A DNA stretch of 5,656 bases. Origin: Actinomycetes bacterium. GTDB lineage: Bacteria > Actinomycetota > Acidimicrobiia > Acidimicrobiales > Acidimicrobiaceae. Below the pieces are notes generated by a model. It was not told the DNA's origin. It ran no database searches and saw nothing but the letters and a program-made list of their open reading frames with translations. The translations under genes and the position numbers were made by a program. Below are positions 5,471-5,656 of the stretch, piece after piece. Location: the NCBI GenBank assembly GCA_021790495.1, contig JAJYGZ010000007.1:1-5656 (forward strand), in the 5' to 3' direction. Positions within the stretch are counted from its first letter, which is position 1, and every line of letters starts with the position of its first letter.

Positions 5471-5656
5471 GTGACCAGGGTGATCCAAATCCGAGGCGTA
5501 TCCAACGAAGTCCACGATGCTTTGGCTGATGCCGCCAACGCCCAAGGGCTGGCACTTTCCAAGTACGTGAGACGCGAACTTGAGCAGCTTGCCAAAAGAA
5601 CCCAGGTTGTGCGGCACAACGCTGGCGTGATCCGAGAGACCCAAGCTAAAGTTCGC
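5471..5656 (+). CDS. FitA/VapB-like ribbon-helix-helix antitoxin, partial (3' end beyond window)
   Basis: The first 62 codons of a small DNA-binding antitoxin are present and no stop occurs before the window ends. The protein begins VTRVIQIRGVSNEVHDALAD. This is the short N-terminal beta-strand (RVIQIRGV, residues 3-10) plus helix of the FitA-like ribbon-helix-helix fold, with the second helix in GLALSKYVRRELEQLA (26-41). The linker after residue 42 would lead to the toxin-neutralising tail, usually reaching 75-90 residues in total. GTG 5471 is chosen because family members typically begin M-T-R-x-I-Q-I-R. An earlier in-frame GTG at 5435 lies inside the palindrome. In known systems this protein binds a PIN-domain ribonuclease toxin (VapC/FitB) encoded just downstream and represses the operon through an upstream dyad, present here at 5430-5452. 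The toxin gene is outside the window, so pairing is inferred. Confidence 0.8.
   Translation, partial: MTRVIQIRGVSNEVHDALADAANAQGLALSKYVRRELEQLAKRTQVVRHNAGVIRETQAKVR

Noticed and set aside
5402..5644. Minus-strand open frames opposite the antitoxin
   Set aside because: The + strand reading matches the ribbon-helix-helix antitoxin pattern very closely, so the opposite frames are shadows.

Overview
The window carries four protein-coding genes, all on the + strand: an N-terminal nucleophile (Ntn) hydrolase of the penicillin acylase family, a GntR/FadR-type transcriptional regulator, a fold-type II PLP enzyme of the threonine synthase group with an N-terminal zinc ribbon, and the 5' part of a small ribbon-helix-helix (FitA/VapB-like) antitoxin that runs off the right edge. 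Base composition looks moderately GC-rich. The antitoxin start (VTRVIQIRGV...) and a possible leaderless layout resemble Actinobacteria of moderate GC content, but the window has no taxonomic marker and this assignment is tentative.

Layout. Positions 31-2373 hold the acylase, which starts within one or a few bases of a possible upstream stop, so it may be the downstream gene of an operon lying to the left. A 257-base spacer with two hairpin-like inverted repeats leads to the regulator (2631-3494). A 326-base spacer with repeated GCCCA/TGGGC half-sites and a possible sigma-70-type promoter precedes the threonine synthase-like gene (3821-5056). A 414-base stretch without a convincing gene ends in a near-ideal operator palindrome (10-base arms, 3-base centre, 5430-5452), a TAAAAT -10 candidate and the antitoxin gene starting at GTG 5471.

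Working together. The acylase, regulator and PLP enzyme plausibly form one functional neighbourhood: an amidohydrolase that strips an acyl group from an N-acylated amine or amino acid derivative, a ligand-responsive FCD-domain regulator, and a PLP enzyme acting on an amino acid. One attractive but unproven idea is release of a homoserine-type product by the acylase, with further metabolism by a threonine synthase-like enzyme. The wide spacers suggest separate transcripts, not one tight operon. The toxin-antitoxin locus at the right edge looks like an independent module; its toxin, expected to be a PIN-domain RNase, would lie just outside the window.

The strongest overlooked element is the truncated antitoxin with its palindromic operator. 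I saw no RNA genes, CRISPR array or intact mobile element.
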